DNA from: an uncultured Alphaproteobacteria bacterium
GTDB taxonomy: Bacteria; Pseudomonadota; Alphaproteobacteria; Puniceispirillales; Marisalimonadaceae
Assembly (NCBI GenBank): GCA_937142855.1
Contig: CAKZQZ010000046.1
Coordinates: forward strand, 1-64,000
Length of the DNA stretch: 64,000 bases
Direction of reading: 5' to 3'
Shown: in pieces, positions 47,112 to 54,686 of the stretch
Layout: every line of letters starts with the position of its first letter
Numbering within the stretch: the first letter of the stretch is position 1
Made by a program: the position numbers and the translations under genes
The notes under the pieces: generated by a model
Told to the model about the DNA's origin: nothing
What the model saw: the letters and a program-made list of their open reading frames with translations, nothing else
The model's database searches: none

Positions 47112-48968
47112 ATGTTAAGAGCTCTTAGAAATCAAACTCAATCAATTTTTTTTAAAATTTTTCTTGTTTTGTTAATTTGTGGATTTGCATTATGGGGTGT
47201 AGGTGATCTAACTGGTGGAAACACCTCCAAATCAATTTTGAAAACAAACAATCAAAATATAACAATTGAAAGAGCTATTAACGATTTAAATAGAGCAAGA
47301 TACTCTACTCCTACAAGACCTAGCATGAAAGAAACTCTAGAAAATGGAATGTATAACAACGTTTTAAATAAGTTAGAACAAGAAATTCTTTTAAATTCTG
47401 AAGGAGAAGAATTAAAGCTTTACGTGCCAATGCAAGTTTTAACAAGAATAATTAGTGATGAAAATTCATTTAAAGATCCTTTAGGAAAATTTTCTCAAAC
47501 AAAATTTGTTCAATCATTAAATAATGCTGGTTTATCTGAGTCAAAGTATCTTGAAATGCTAAAAACTGAAGCAAATTTAAAACAAATTTCAACACCATTT
47601 GCTATTAATGAACATTATAATGAAAAAATTATAAAAAAAATTATTGATTGGCAAAATGAAATTAGGACTATTGATTACGATGTGTTTCCCTTAGTTGATA
47701 AGAAAAATATCAATAAACCTTCAAGTTCTATATTAGAAGAATTTTTCACACAAAATAAAAATAATTATAAGTTACCTCAAACAAGAAATTTTCAATATAT
47801 AGAAATAAACCCATCAGATTTCCAAAATAAAATAAATGTTACAGATAAACAAATAAAAGAAAAATATGATAACGAAAAATCGACTTACATAACTGAAGAA
47901 AAAAGAGAAATATTACAAATAACCACTCAAGATGAACAAAAAGCTATAGACTTTGTTAAGGAAGTAAAAAATAATAATAACTTTGCTGAAGTTGCAAAGA
48001 AGCTGTTTAGATTAACAATGAACGATATTAATCTAGGCCTATTAAAAAAAGATGATCTACCATCCACAAATAATAATGCTGTTTTTAATGCTAAATTAAA
48101 CGATATAATTGGGCCAGTTAAATCTCAATTTGGCTTTAATGTCTATAAAATAAATAAGATAATACCTGAAACAAAAAAAGAATTCCTTGAGGTTAAAAAA
48201 GAAATCAAAGATAAGTTAATTTACGACCTTTCTGTAGAAATTTTGTTTGAGAAATTAGATACCATAGAAGATATAGTAGCAGAAGGTTCAAACATATCTG
48301 AAATAGCTTCATCGAATATATTTGATAAAAAATTACCTATTATTGAAATTAATAATATTTCTAAAAATGGTTTAATATACTCATTTGCTGAGCAGAAGAA
48401 ATTTTTCAATCAACCTAATATTTTTCTAAAACAAATTTGGGATGCAAATATTAATCAAATGAGTGAAATTTTTAATACAAAAAATGACACTTATGTTTTA
48501 TTAACGGTTTTAGAAGAAAATAATGAACTACAACCATCTTATGAACAATCAAAAGAACTTGTCTATAAAGACTGGTTAGAAAAAGAATTAATTGTAAAAT
48601 CAAAAGAAAATGCAAAACAATTATTGCTTAATAAAAATTTTAAGTTTTCAAAAAACATATCAATTAAGAGAGATAGTAAAAAGTTAGATGAGATTAATGA
48701 TATATACTTAATCAATCAGATTTTTGAAATTAGTGGCGATGATATCACTTATTTAAATTCACAAAACAAAATAATCGCAGTAAAACTTTTAAATACTAAG
48801 ATAGATAATTACGTCTTTGAGAAACAGCTTTATAATCAGATCAATTCGTCATTCTCAAAAAGTTATTTTAATGATTTTGCAAATTTTTACATAAACCATC
48901 TTTCATCAAAACATGATTTAAAAAGAAATTATAATGAAATGGAAAGTCTATTAAGGAACACTGAATAA
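47112..48968 (+). CDS. ppiD: PpiD-type periplasmic folding factor (SurA N-domain plus rotamase)
   Basis: A 618-aa inner-membrane-anchored chaperone. The N-terminus M-L-R-A-L-R-N-Q-T precedes a single transmembrane helix (about 13-30, F-L-V-L-L-I-C-G-F-A-L-W-G-V-G-D), then a SurA-like N-terminal domain, a central PPIC rotamase-like segment (about 255-350, with F-A-E-V-A-K-K and L-G-L-L-K-K-D-D-L) and a long C-terminal helical part. It assists outer-membrane and secreted proteins leaving SecYEG. Divergent position from tpiA is common in alphaproteobacteria. Isomerase activity cannot be judged from sequence. Confidence 0.9.
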   Translation: MLRALRNQTQSIFFKIFLVLLICGFALWGVGDLTGGNTSKSILKTNNQNITIERAINDLNRARYSTPTRPSMKETLENGMYNNVLNKLEQEILLNSEGEELKLYVPMQVLTRIISDENSFKDPLGKFSQTKFVQSLNNAGLSESKYLEMLKTEANLKQISTPFAINEHYNEKIIKKIIDWQNEIRTIDYDVFPLVDKKNINKPSSSILEEFFTQNKNNYKLPQTRNFQYIEINPSDFQNKINVTDKQIKEKYDNEKSTYITEEKREILQITTQDEQKAIDFVKEVKNNNNFAEVAKKLFRLTMNDINLGLLKKDDLPSTNNNAVFNAKLNDIIGPVKSQFGFNVYKINKIIPETKKEFLEVKKEIKDKLIYDLSVEILFEKLDTIEDIVAEGSNISEIASSNIFDKKLPIIEINNISKNGLIYSFAEQKKFFNQPNIFLKQIWDANINQMSEIFNTKNDTYVLLTVLEENNELQPSYEQSKELVYKDWLEKELIVKSKENAKQLLLNKNFKFSKNISIKRDSKKLDEINDIYLINQIFEISGDDITYLNSQNKIIAVKLLNTKIDNYVFEKQLYNQINSSFSKSYFNDFANFYINHLSSKHDLKRNYNEMESLLRNTE

Positions 48969-48973
48969 CTTAT

Positions 48974-49315
48974 TTAATTTATGTGTTTGGTTAAAAAGTT
49001 CTTTCCTTGAGATATTAGACTTTCAATTTCTAAAATTTTTTTGTTGATTTGAAGCTCTTTAATTTCAACATTATCATTTTTGTTTTTATTAATAAAATTT
49101 GTTGCTCCTTTTATTGTGAAGCCTTCATCGTAAAGTAACTTTTTAATAAATGATAAATTTTTTATGTCTAAAGAAGAATAGTACCTTCTTCCATTAATGA
49201 TTTTGTTTGGCTTCGCTAATTTAAATTTTTTTTCCCAAAATCTTAATACATGTGACTTAACACCAATTAAATTAGACGCTTTGGAAATTGTATAATAATT
49301 ATTTTCTTCATACAT
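48974..49315 (-). CDS. MerR family transcriptional regulator
   Basis: A 113-aa regulator. The winged HTH is at the N-terminus: Y-Y-T-I-S-K-A-S-N-L-I-G-V, then L-R-F-W-E-K-K-F, and N-G-R-R-Y-Y near residue 43. The rest is a short helical dimerisation segment without a Cys-rich effector site. This small MerR protein directly after ihfA is a conserved alphaproteobacterial neighbour with no well-defined target. It lies 3 bp downstream of ihfA, and its end is 5 bp from the convergent end of ppiD. Confidence 0.9.
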   Translation of the reverse strand: MYEENNYYTISKASNLIGVKSHVLRFWEKKFKLAKPNKIINGRRYYSSLDIKNLSFIKKLLYDEGFTIKGATNFINKNKNDNVEIKELQINKKILEIESLISQGKNFLTKHIN

Positions 49316-49318
49316 AGA

Positions 49319-49606
49319 CTAATTAAGTTTTGATTTAAGAATATTAGAAGGATTAAAAGTAACAACATTTCTAGCACTTATAGGTGCTTCAATACCTGTT
49401 TTTGGATTTCTGCCTAATCGTGATTTTTTATTTCTTATAATAAACGAACCAAATGATGATATTTTTACGTCCTGTTTATTTTCAAGTTCTGATAAAATAA
49501 AATCAAAAATATTCTCAATTATCAGTGATGAAGTAGAATTTGGCAAACCTACGTTTGAAGATATTTTCTCAACCAAATCATTTCTTGTCCAAGTTCTAGA
49601 TTTCAT
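49319..49606 (-). CDS. ihfA: Integration host factor alpha subunit
   Basis: A 95-aa DNA-bending protein of the HU/IHF family. T-W-T-R-N-D-L-V-E at the start, the F-G-S-F-I-I-R core and R-N-P-K-T-G with the DNA-intercalating proline place it with IHF. The alpha assignment follows from its position between fabH and the merR gene, the usual alphaproteobacterial ihfA location. The ATG at 49606 is the natural start. No ihfB is in the window. Confidence 0.92.
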   Translation of the reverse strand: MKSRTWTRNDLVEKISSNVGLPNSTSSLIIENIFDFILSELENKQDVKISSFGSFIIRNKKSRLGRNPKTGIEAPISARNVVTFNPSNILKSKLN

Positions 49607-49648
49607 AAAATTATATTAATACAAATTAGATAAGTTTAAAGTTATTTT

Positions 49649-50641
49649 TTAAATATTTTTGGGTTGCCCAATTCTAACTAAAGAAGCACCCCAACTCAAA
49701 CCTCCCCCGATAGCCTGAAATGCTATTAAATTACCATCAACAATCCTACCAGATAAAACTGCATTATCTAAGGCAAGAGGGATTGATGCTGCTGAAGTGT
49801 TGCCATGCTCTGAAACTGTAGAAATTATTTTATTATGATTTATTTTTAATTTATCAGCCACTGCAGTGATTATTCTTTGGTTCGCCTGATGAGGAACAAC
49901 CCAGTCAATTTGATCTATTTTTTTGTTTGATATTTTTAGCGCATTTAGGAGTGAAGAAGAAAGTTTTTCCACAGCGTGTTTAAAAACTTCTTTTCCTAAC
50001 ATTTCTATAGAACCAACAGTTTTATTTGTTGAAACACCCCCATTTGTTTTCAATATGTCATAATACTTTCCGTCGGTAAATAAAGCAGTGGATAAAACTC
50101 CCCAATCATCTAAGTTGAATTCTTTAGTATTAAATTTTTGTAAAACAACTGCTCCAGCACCATCACCAAATAAAACTGAGGTTGATCTGTCTGTCCAATC
50201 TAAAAGTTTAGACATAGAATCAGCTCCAATTACTAAGCAATTTTTATAAAAAGAATCTAACATCATTGATTTAGCAACAGATAATGCAAACACAAAACCT
50301 GCACAAACAGCTTGAACATCAAATGATACTGCGTTTATGTTTAGTTTTTTTTGAACAAGAGCTGCAGTTGCTGGAAAAGTATTATCAGGAGTAGTTGTAG
50401 CAACAATTATTAAATCAACATCATTTTTGTCTAATTTAGCTGATTTAATTGCTTTTAGAGCTGCAAAATAAGCTAAGTCAGAAGTTGTTTCATTAGCTGA
50501 AACAAAATGTCTTTTTTTTATACCAGATCTTTTAGAAATCCATTCATCTGATGTTTCTATTTTCTTAGATAAATCATGATTGGTTAAATAATCATTGGGT
50601 AAATAAGACCCAACACCTGTTAATAAAATCGAATTAGTAAT
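49649..50641 (-). CDS. fabH: 3-oxoacyl-ACP synthase III (FabH) with apparent ATT start codon
   Basis: FabH condenses acetyl-CoA with malonyl-ACP to start fatty acid synthesis. The triad is intact: Cys113 (A-V-C-A-G-F), His251 (V-P-H-Q-A-N) and Asn281 (H-G-N-T-S). The frame is continuously open from the plsX stop at 50660 to 49649. It has no ATG, GTG or TTG before codon 117 (GTG at 50293), which would remove the catalytic Cys. The N-terminal homology (L-L-T-G-V-G-S-Y-L-P, T-S-D-E-W-I) requires a start close to 50641. There an ATT lies 7 nt after GGAG. From it the protein is 330 aa, normal for FabH. An out-of-frame ATG at 50655 is closed after six codons. A 1-nt sequencing or assembly indel is the main alternative. 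Confidence 0.88.
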   Translation of the reverse strand: MTNSILLTGVGSYLPNDYLTNHDLSKKIETSDEWISKRSGIKKRHFVSANETTSDLAYFAALKAIKSAKLDKNDVDLIIVATTTPDNTFPATAALVQKKLNINAVSFDVQAVCAGFVFALSVAKSMMLDSFYKNCLVIGADSMSKLLDWTDRSTSVLFGDGAGAVVLQKFNTKEFNLDDWGVLSTALFTDGKYYDILKTNGGVSTNKTVGSIEMLGKEVFKHAVEKLSSSLLNALKISNKKIDQIDWVVPHQANQRIITAVADKLKINHNKIISTVSEHGNTSAASIPLALDNAVLSGRIVDGNLIAFQAIGGGLSWGASLVRIGQPKNI

Positions 50642-50652
50642 GAATATTCTCC
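50639..50652 (-). promoter_or_regulatory. Ribosome binding site and ATT initiation codon of fabH
   Basis: On the minus strand GGAG (50652-50649) is followed by 7 nt and then ATT (50641-50639). The spacing is ideal for initiation and there is no canonical start codon in frame nearby. The competing ATG at 50655-50653 overlaps this Shine-Dalgarno and opens only a six-codon frame. ATT starts are known for infC and pcnB in E. coli. Confidence 0.6.
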
Positions 50653-50659
50653 ATGAAGC

Positions 50660-51685
50660 TTATTTTAAGGAATCCATATCTACTTTACTCATTTTCTTTT
50701 TAAGATTAGATACAAATTCATACTCAACCATATCTGCTGCTACGCTTATTGCATTAGCAAAACCAAAAGCATCTGTTCCACCGTGACTTTTTACTGCAAT
50801 AGCATTTAACCCAAGAAAAACAGCACCATTGTACTTTCTAGGATCCATTTGCAGACGGAAATTTTTTAATGATTTTTTTGAAAACAAATAACCAATTTTA
50901 GAGCTAAATGAACTTGACAATGCCTTTTTAAGATAAGTAGTAACTAACAATGCAGTACCTTCAGCTGTTTTTAAAGCTACGTTTCCAGTAAATCCGTCAG
51001 CAACAATCACATCCGTTTCACCTTGAGCAATTTTATCACCCTCTATGAAACCTTTATAATTAATTTTATCTTTCATAGTAGATAAAATCAGTGATGCTTC
51101 CTTAATATAATCCAAACCTTTTTGTTCTTCTTCACCAATGTTTAGCAGTGAAACAGTAGGGTTTTTTATGCCCATAATAATACTAGCAAAAGCTTGACCC
51201 ATAAAAGAAAATTGAACAAGGTTCTTTGCATCACAATCAATGTTGGCTCCTAGGTCGAGCATACAACTTTCACCTATAATTGTAGGAAAATATGCGGCTA
51301 TAGCAGGTCTTGAAATGCCTTCAATAGGTCTAAGATATAACTTTGACATTGCCATTAATGCACCAGTATTCCCAGCAGATACCACAGCATCACAGAACCC
51401 AGACTTAACTTGATTTATAGCATGTGCCATTGACGAGTTTTTACCTGTTCTAAGAGCAACACTGGGCTTTTCATTTGCAGAAATAAATTCTTCAGTATGA
51501 ACGATGTTTGAATCTTGAAGATTAGAAAATGAATTAATCAAAGAGGAAATAATATTTTCATCACCTGAGAAAGTAAATTTCAAATTTGGATGTCTTACTT
51601 TTGCTTGAGCAGCTCCATCGATTACAATCTCTGGAGCAGAGTCACCGCCCATAGCGTCCAATGAAATATTTATTAATTTTTTCAA
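50660..51685 (-). CDS. plsX: Phosphate acyltransferase PlsX
   Basis: A 341-aa enzyme that makes acyl phosphate from acyl-ACP for glycerolipid synthesis. Landmarks are S-L-D-A-M-G-G-D near the start, G-K-N-S-S-M-A near residue 80, V-S-A-G-N-T-G-A-L-M-A, G-A-N-I-D-C, and A-D-G-F-T-G-N-V-A-L-K. It precedes fabH with 18 bp between its stop and the proposed fabH ATT, and both genes are in the same reading frame. The DUF177 and rpmF genes that usually lie upstream are not here. Confidence 0.96.
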   Translation of the reverse strand: MKKLINISLDAMGGDSAPEIVIDGAAQAKVRHPNLKFTFSGDENIISSLINSFSNLQDSNIVHTEEFISANEKPSVALRTGKNSSMAHAINQVKSGFCDAVVSAGNTGALMAMSKLYLRPIEGISRPAIAAYFPTIIGESCMLDLGANIDCDAKNLVQFSFMGQAFASIIMGIKNPTVSLLNIGEEEQKGLDYIKEASLILSTMKDKINYKGFIEGDKIAQGETDVIVADGFTGNVALKTAEGTALLVTTYLKKALSSSFSSKIGYLFSKKSLKNFRLQMDPRKYNGAVFLGLNAIAVKSHGGTDAFGFANAISVAADMVEYEFVSNLKKKMSKVDMDSLK

Positions 51686-51768
51686 AACAGCTCCAGATTA
51701 ATTAAAATAGTAGACTATTAACAATAAGAGTTAACTATTGCAAATTAATAAATAGTGCAAAAAAACCT

Positions 51769-52323
51769 TTAATTAAAACTTTCTTTATATTCAGGAAAAC
51801 AAAACTGATTTGACAAAAGTGAATCATTTGTTGTTTTTTTTAATAGAGAAAAACATGATTCACAATAGTCAGTTAGTAATTGTGGTGAAGACCCAAAGTC
51901 ACTTATATTTCTATATACATTTTTTATTAGGTGTATTTTTAATGTCTCAAAATCATTTTTCTCAAAGCATTGACAGTAAACCTTTTGTCTTCCCATATAG
52001 GAGTCGATCATTTTTTTTATTTTAATGTGAACTCCTGTATCTCCAGCTCCCATTTCTCTTAATGTTAAATCTAAATCTAAAAACATTTTATCAAATAAAA
52101 CTTGAGAAATTTCTTTTCCTTTTGCACCAGATTTTGATAAGAAAAATGTTAAAATAATAGAAAATAAAATTAAAAGATCAAATCTACCATCTATGGTGTC
52201 AGGAACCATTAACTTTGTATAAAATACCTTGTTTCTTGAAATTTTTATAATTTTATCATAATACCCATCAATTAAATCTCTTTTTTTATAATTAGATGAA
52301 GTATATGAGTTAAAAAATAGCAT
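51769..52323 (-). CDS. Ubiquinol-cytochrome c chaperone family protein
   Basis: A 184-aa protein related to mitochondrial Cbp3/UQCC1, which helps assemble cytochrome b of the bc1 complex. The recognisable core is P-D-T-I-D-G-R-F-D-L, then F-D-K-M-F-L-D-L-D-L-T-L-R-E-M-G-A-G-D-T-G-V-H. This family is typical of alphaproteobacteria and mitochondria and supports the taxonomic call. It is divergent from bamE over 71 bp. The 83 bp to plsX contain repeated ACTATT/AATAGT hexamers but no gene. Confidence 0.9.
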   Translation of the reverse strand: MLFFNSYTSSNYKKRDLIDGYYDKIIKISRNKVFYTKLMVPDTIDGRFDLLILFSIILTFFLSKSGAKGKEISQVLFDKMFLDLDLTLREMGAGDTGVHIKIKKMIDSYMGRQKVYCQCFEKNDFETLKIHLIKNVYRNISDFGSSPQLLTDYCESCFSLLKKTTNDSLLSNQFCFPEYKESFN

Positions 52324-52394
52324 AATATTAATATCTTTATATATTTAAATAAATTATCATAAATAAAGTTTATTTAATAGGAACAAATATAATA

Positions 52395-52829
52395 ATGCGT
52401 TATCTAAATTGTTTTTTGATTATAATTGTATTTTTATTAACTGGTTGCGTTCAAACCAAACAGATAAATGGAATATCCTTCAATAAAATTAATGATTTTA
52501 ATGTGGAAATAGGCAAAACTTCTAAAAATTCACTAATAAATAAATATGGACCACCTTCCTTCGAGAGCCCTTTCAATAAAAATATTATTTATTATATATC
52601 TCAAAATACCATTTACAAAAACCTTGATGCTCCCCAAGTAAAAAAAATGATACTTTATAAAGTCAATTTAGATAAAAACAATATTGTTAAAGAATTTAAA
52701 CAATATGACGAAAAAAATATAGAAAAAATAGAAATTGCAGAAGATGCTGTAGGACAAAATGATAATAAATTAATGTTAATAATCAAAGAAATGATAGGAA
52801 ACATGCAGAAGAGAAATTTACAAAATTAA
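52395..52829 (+). CDS. bamE: Outer membrane assembly lipoprotein BamE (SmpA/OmlA)
   Basis: A 144-aa lipoprotein of the BAM complex. A lipoprotein signal with lipobox L-T-G-C (Cys18) is followed by a SmpA/OmlA domain with I-G-K-T-S-K-N-S-L-I-N-K-Y-G-P-P-S, a Y-Y-I-S strand and a V-N-L-D-K-N-N-I-V-K segment. The Asn/Lys-rich C-terminal tail is longer than the E. coli form. It is divergent from the cytochrome chaperone gene, as in many alphaproteobacteria, and its last 4 bp overlap the convergent thiL gene. Confidence 0.88.
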   Translation: MRYLNCFLIIIVFLLTGCVQTKQINGISFNKINDFNVEIGKTSKNSLINKYGPPSFESPFNKNIIYYISQNTIYKNLDAPQVKKMILYKVNLDKNNIVKEFKQYDEKNIEKIEIAEDAVGQNDNKLMLIIKEMIGNMQKRNLQN

Positions 52830-53764
52830 AAGTGCAAATATGATTTATTTTTTGGAATTTCTGAATTGTTTTTAAACTTTAAAAATTTATCCTCATAAAT
52901 ATCAAAATTACCTATTTTAGTAATTTTAATATTAACTTCTTTAGAAATTTTTTTAATTAACTGTTCCTGGTCTTGGTTGCAAGAAAATAACAACTCATAA
53001 TCATCTCCTCCATATAATGCAGATTCTAACAACAAATTATTGGTAACATTTTGAATATGAGGTATCGGAATTTTATCTAAATCAAGGTGAATACATAAAC
53101 CAGAATTAACAGCTAAATGAGTTGCATCTTGAATTAATCCATCAGATATATCTATCATAGAATTCGCTACATTATTTAAAAGCAAACCTAAACTAACTCT
53201 TGGTTGTGGTATTAAATATTTTTTTTGTGCTATTGATAAATGATTTGATGTTTTATTAAAGTTATCTAATCCAATTTTCGATAAGCCTAAGACACCAGAT
53301 ACAAATAAGAAATCACCATTCTTAGCACCACTTCGGGAGATAGAAGTACCCGTTCGTGTTTGTCCAAAAATAGTTATAGTAATATTTATATGAGATGGCG
53401 AGCTTGTTAAGTCTCCGCCTATTAATTCTAAATTAAATATTTCTTGATCTTCTTTTAAACCTTTACAAAAATTAGGAATAAAAAAGTCTACCTTGTTTTT
53501 GGGAATACTTAAAGACAGGTTATAAAAGAGAGGTTTAGCACCCATTGATGCCATGTCAGATAGATTAACTCTTAAACTTTTTTTGGCAATATCTGCAGGA
53601 TGTTCTGTTCCAAAAAAATGGACACCTTCAACCAACGTATCTGTACTAATTATAAGATCTTTATTAGCATTTTGTTTAAAAACAGCTGCATCGTCTTTTA
53701 AATTTCTTCCAATATTTCCTGTAAGAGGTTTAAAATATTTATTTATATAATCAAATTCATTCAT
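52826..53764 (-). CDS. thiL: Thiamine-monophosphate kinase
   Basis: A 312-aa AIR-synthetase-fold kinase that makes thiamine diphosphate from thiamine phosphate. Motifs are D-D-A-A-V (25-29), S-T-D-T-L-V-E-G-V-H-F, V-N-L-S-D-M-A-S-M-G-A-K-P, G-G-D-L-T-S and D-I-S-D-G-L. The nusB-thiL pair is common in proteobacteria. Thiamine diphosphate serves the pyruvate dehydrogenase encoded in the same window. No thiamine biosynthesis genes are nearby. It is 3 bp after nusB. Confidence 0.95.
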   Translation of the reverse strand: MNEFDYINKYFKPLTGNIGRNLKDDAAVFKQNANKDLIISTDTLVEGVHFFGTEHPADIAKKSLRVNLSDMASMGAKPLFYNLSLSIPKNKVDFFIPNFCKGLKEDQEIFNLELIGGDLTSSPSHINITITIFGQTRTGTSISRSGAKNGDFLFVSGVLGLSKIGLDNFNKTSNHLSIAQKKYLIPQPRVSLGLLLNNVANSMIDISDGLIQDATHLAVNSGLCIHLDLDKIPIPHIQNVTNNLLLESALYGGDDYELLFSCNQDQEQLIKKISKEVNIKITKIGNFDIYEDKFLKFKNNSEIPKNKSYLHF

Positions 53765-53767
53765 ATT

Positions 53768-54226
53768 TTATTCAGAAATTTTTTCTAAAATAGCATTTGC
53801 AAAATTTGGATCACCTCCAAAAACTGTCATAATACTAATATATTCATTTACAATAGTTGTTTTTTTAAAATTTTTTTCAAAACAGAGTTCATATGTGGCT
53901 AATCTTAAAATTGTTTTTTCAGTTACACTTAGCCTTTCAAATGACCAATCACATGACAAATTATCAGATATTAACTTATCAATATTATCTATATTATCTA
54001 AAACCCCATTTATAATAGATTTAAAAAGATTTAAATCTATTTCTTTGATGTCCAATTTTTTTAAAATAAATGAAGAATAATTCTCCAAAAATGTATTAAT
54101 AATTGTATTTATATCTGAATTTAAAAAGAAAGCTCCATAAAGAACTTGGGTTGAACAAATTCTAGAACCTGTTTTTTTTCTAACTGAAGCATGTCTAATG
54201 TTAGACTTTTTATAACATTTAATCAT
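53768..54226 (-). CDS. nusB: Transcription antitermination factor NusB
   Basis: A 152-aa helical protein that binds boxA with S10 in rRNA antitermination. The pattern is weak but recognisable: R-I-C-S-T-Q-V-L-Y-G near residue 22 (the A-x-Q-x-L-Y region), L-S-V-T-E-K-T-I-L-R-L-A-T-Y-E-L near residue 105, then T-T-I-V-N-E-Y-I and a C-terminal F-A-N-A-I-L-E-K. The start overlaps ribH by 8 bp, and thiL follows. The ribH-nusB-thiL order backs the call. Confidence 0.92.
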   Translation of the reverse strand: MIKCYKKSNIRHASVRKKTGSRICSTQVLYGAFFLNSDINTIINTFLENYSSFILKKLDIKEIDLNLFKSIINGVLDNIDNIDKLISDNLSCDWSFERLSVTEKTILRLATYELCFEKNFKKTTIVNEYISIMTVFGGDPNFANAILEKISE

Positions 54227-54686
54227 AAATGGAATTTTGTTTTATATCTAGTAAAGACAAACAAGCGAGTGCAGCTCCACCACCCTTATCTGAACCTAAA
54301 GGGTCAGATCTTTTAAGGGCTTGGTTTTTATTTTCTACTGTTAAAATACCATTTCCAATAGGAACAGAAAAGTTTAATGCCAAATCAGTTATACATCGAG
54401 CAGACTCATTTGATACAATTTCAAAATGATAAGTCTCACCCCTGATAATACAGCCAAGAGCTACATAACCATCATAAATTTTCTTTTTTGATGATTTATC
54501 TAAAATAATTTTTATAGCAGGGCCAATCTCTAATGCACCAGGAACAAAAAGGGTTTCATACATAATTTTTTTTGACTTAAGTATGCTTGAAGCACCTTCA
54601 ATTAAATTATTAGTTATATCTTCATAATATGGCGAGCAAACCAAAAGAATTTTTTTGTTAACAATACTCAATTTATTTTTTTCCAC
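54219..54686 (-). CDS. ribH: 6,7-dimethyl-8-ribityllumazine synthase
   Basis: A 155-aa enzyme that condenses the ribityl-aminopyrimidine with dihydroxybutanone phosphate. Landmarks are V-P-G-A-L-E-I-G, L-G-C-I-I-R-G-E-T-Y-H-F-E (catalytic His), S-V-P-I-G-N-G-I-L-T and K-G-G-G-A-A. The longest frame starts with GTG at 54686 inside the ribB end. A TTG at 54671 overlaps the ribB stop as TTGA and would give 150 aa; the sequence does not settle which is used. It is coupled to nusB by an 8-bp overlap. Confidence 0.95.
   Translation of the reverse strand: MEKNKLSIVNKKILLVCSPYYEDITNNLIEGASSILKSKKIMYETLFVPGALEIGPAIKIILDKSSKKKIYDGYVALGCIIRGETYHFEIVSNESARCITDLALNFSVPIGNGILTVENKNQALKRSDPLGSDKGGGAALACLSLLDIKQNSIYD

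Noticed and set aside
49649-50293. Truncated fabH starting at the GTG at 50293, or a fabH pseudogene
   Set aside because: The frame continues open upstream for 116 more codons with the expected FabH N-terminus and catalytic Cys, so the gene is full length and only its start codon is unusual.
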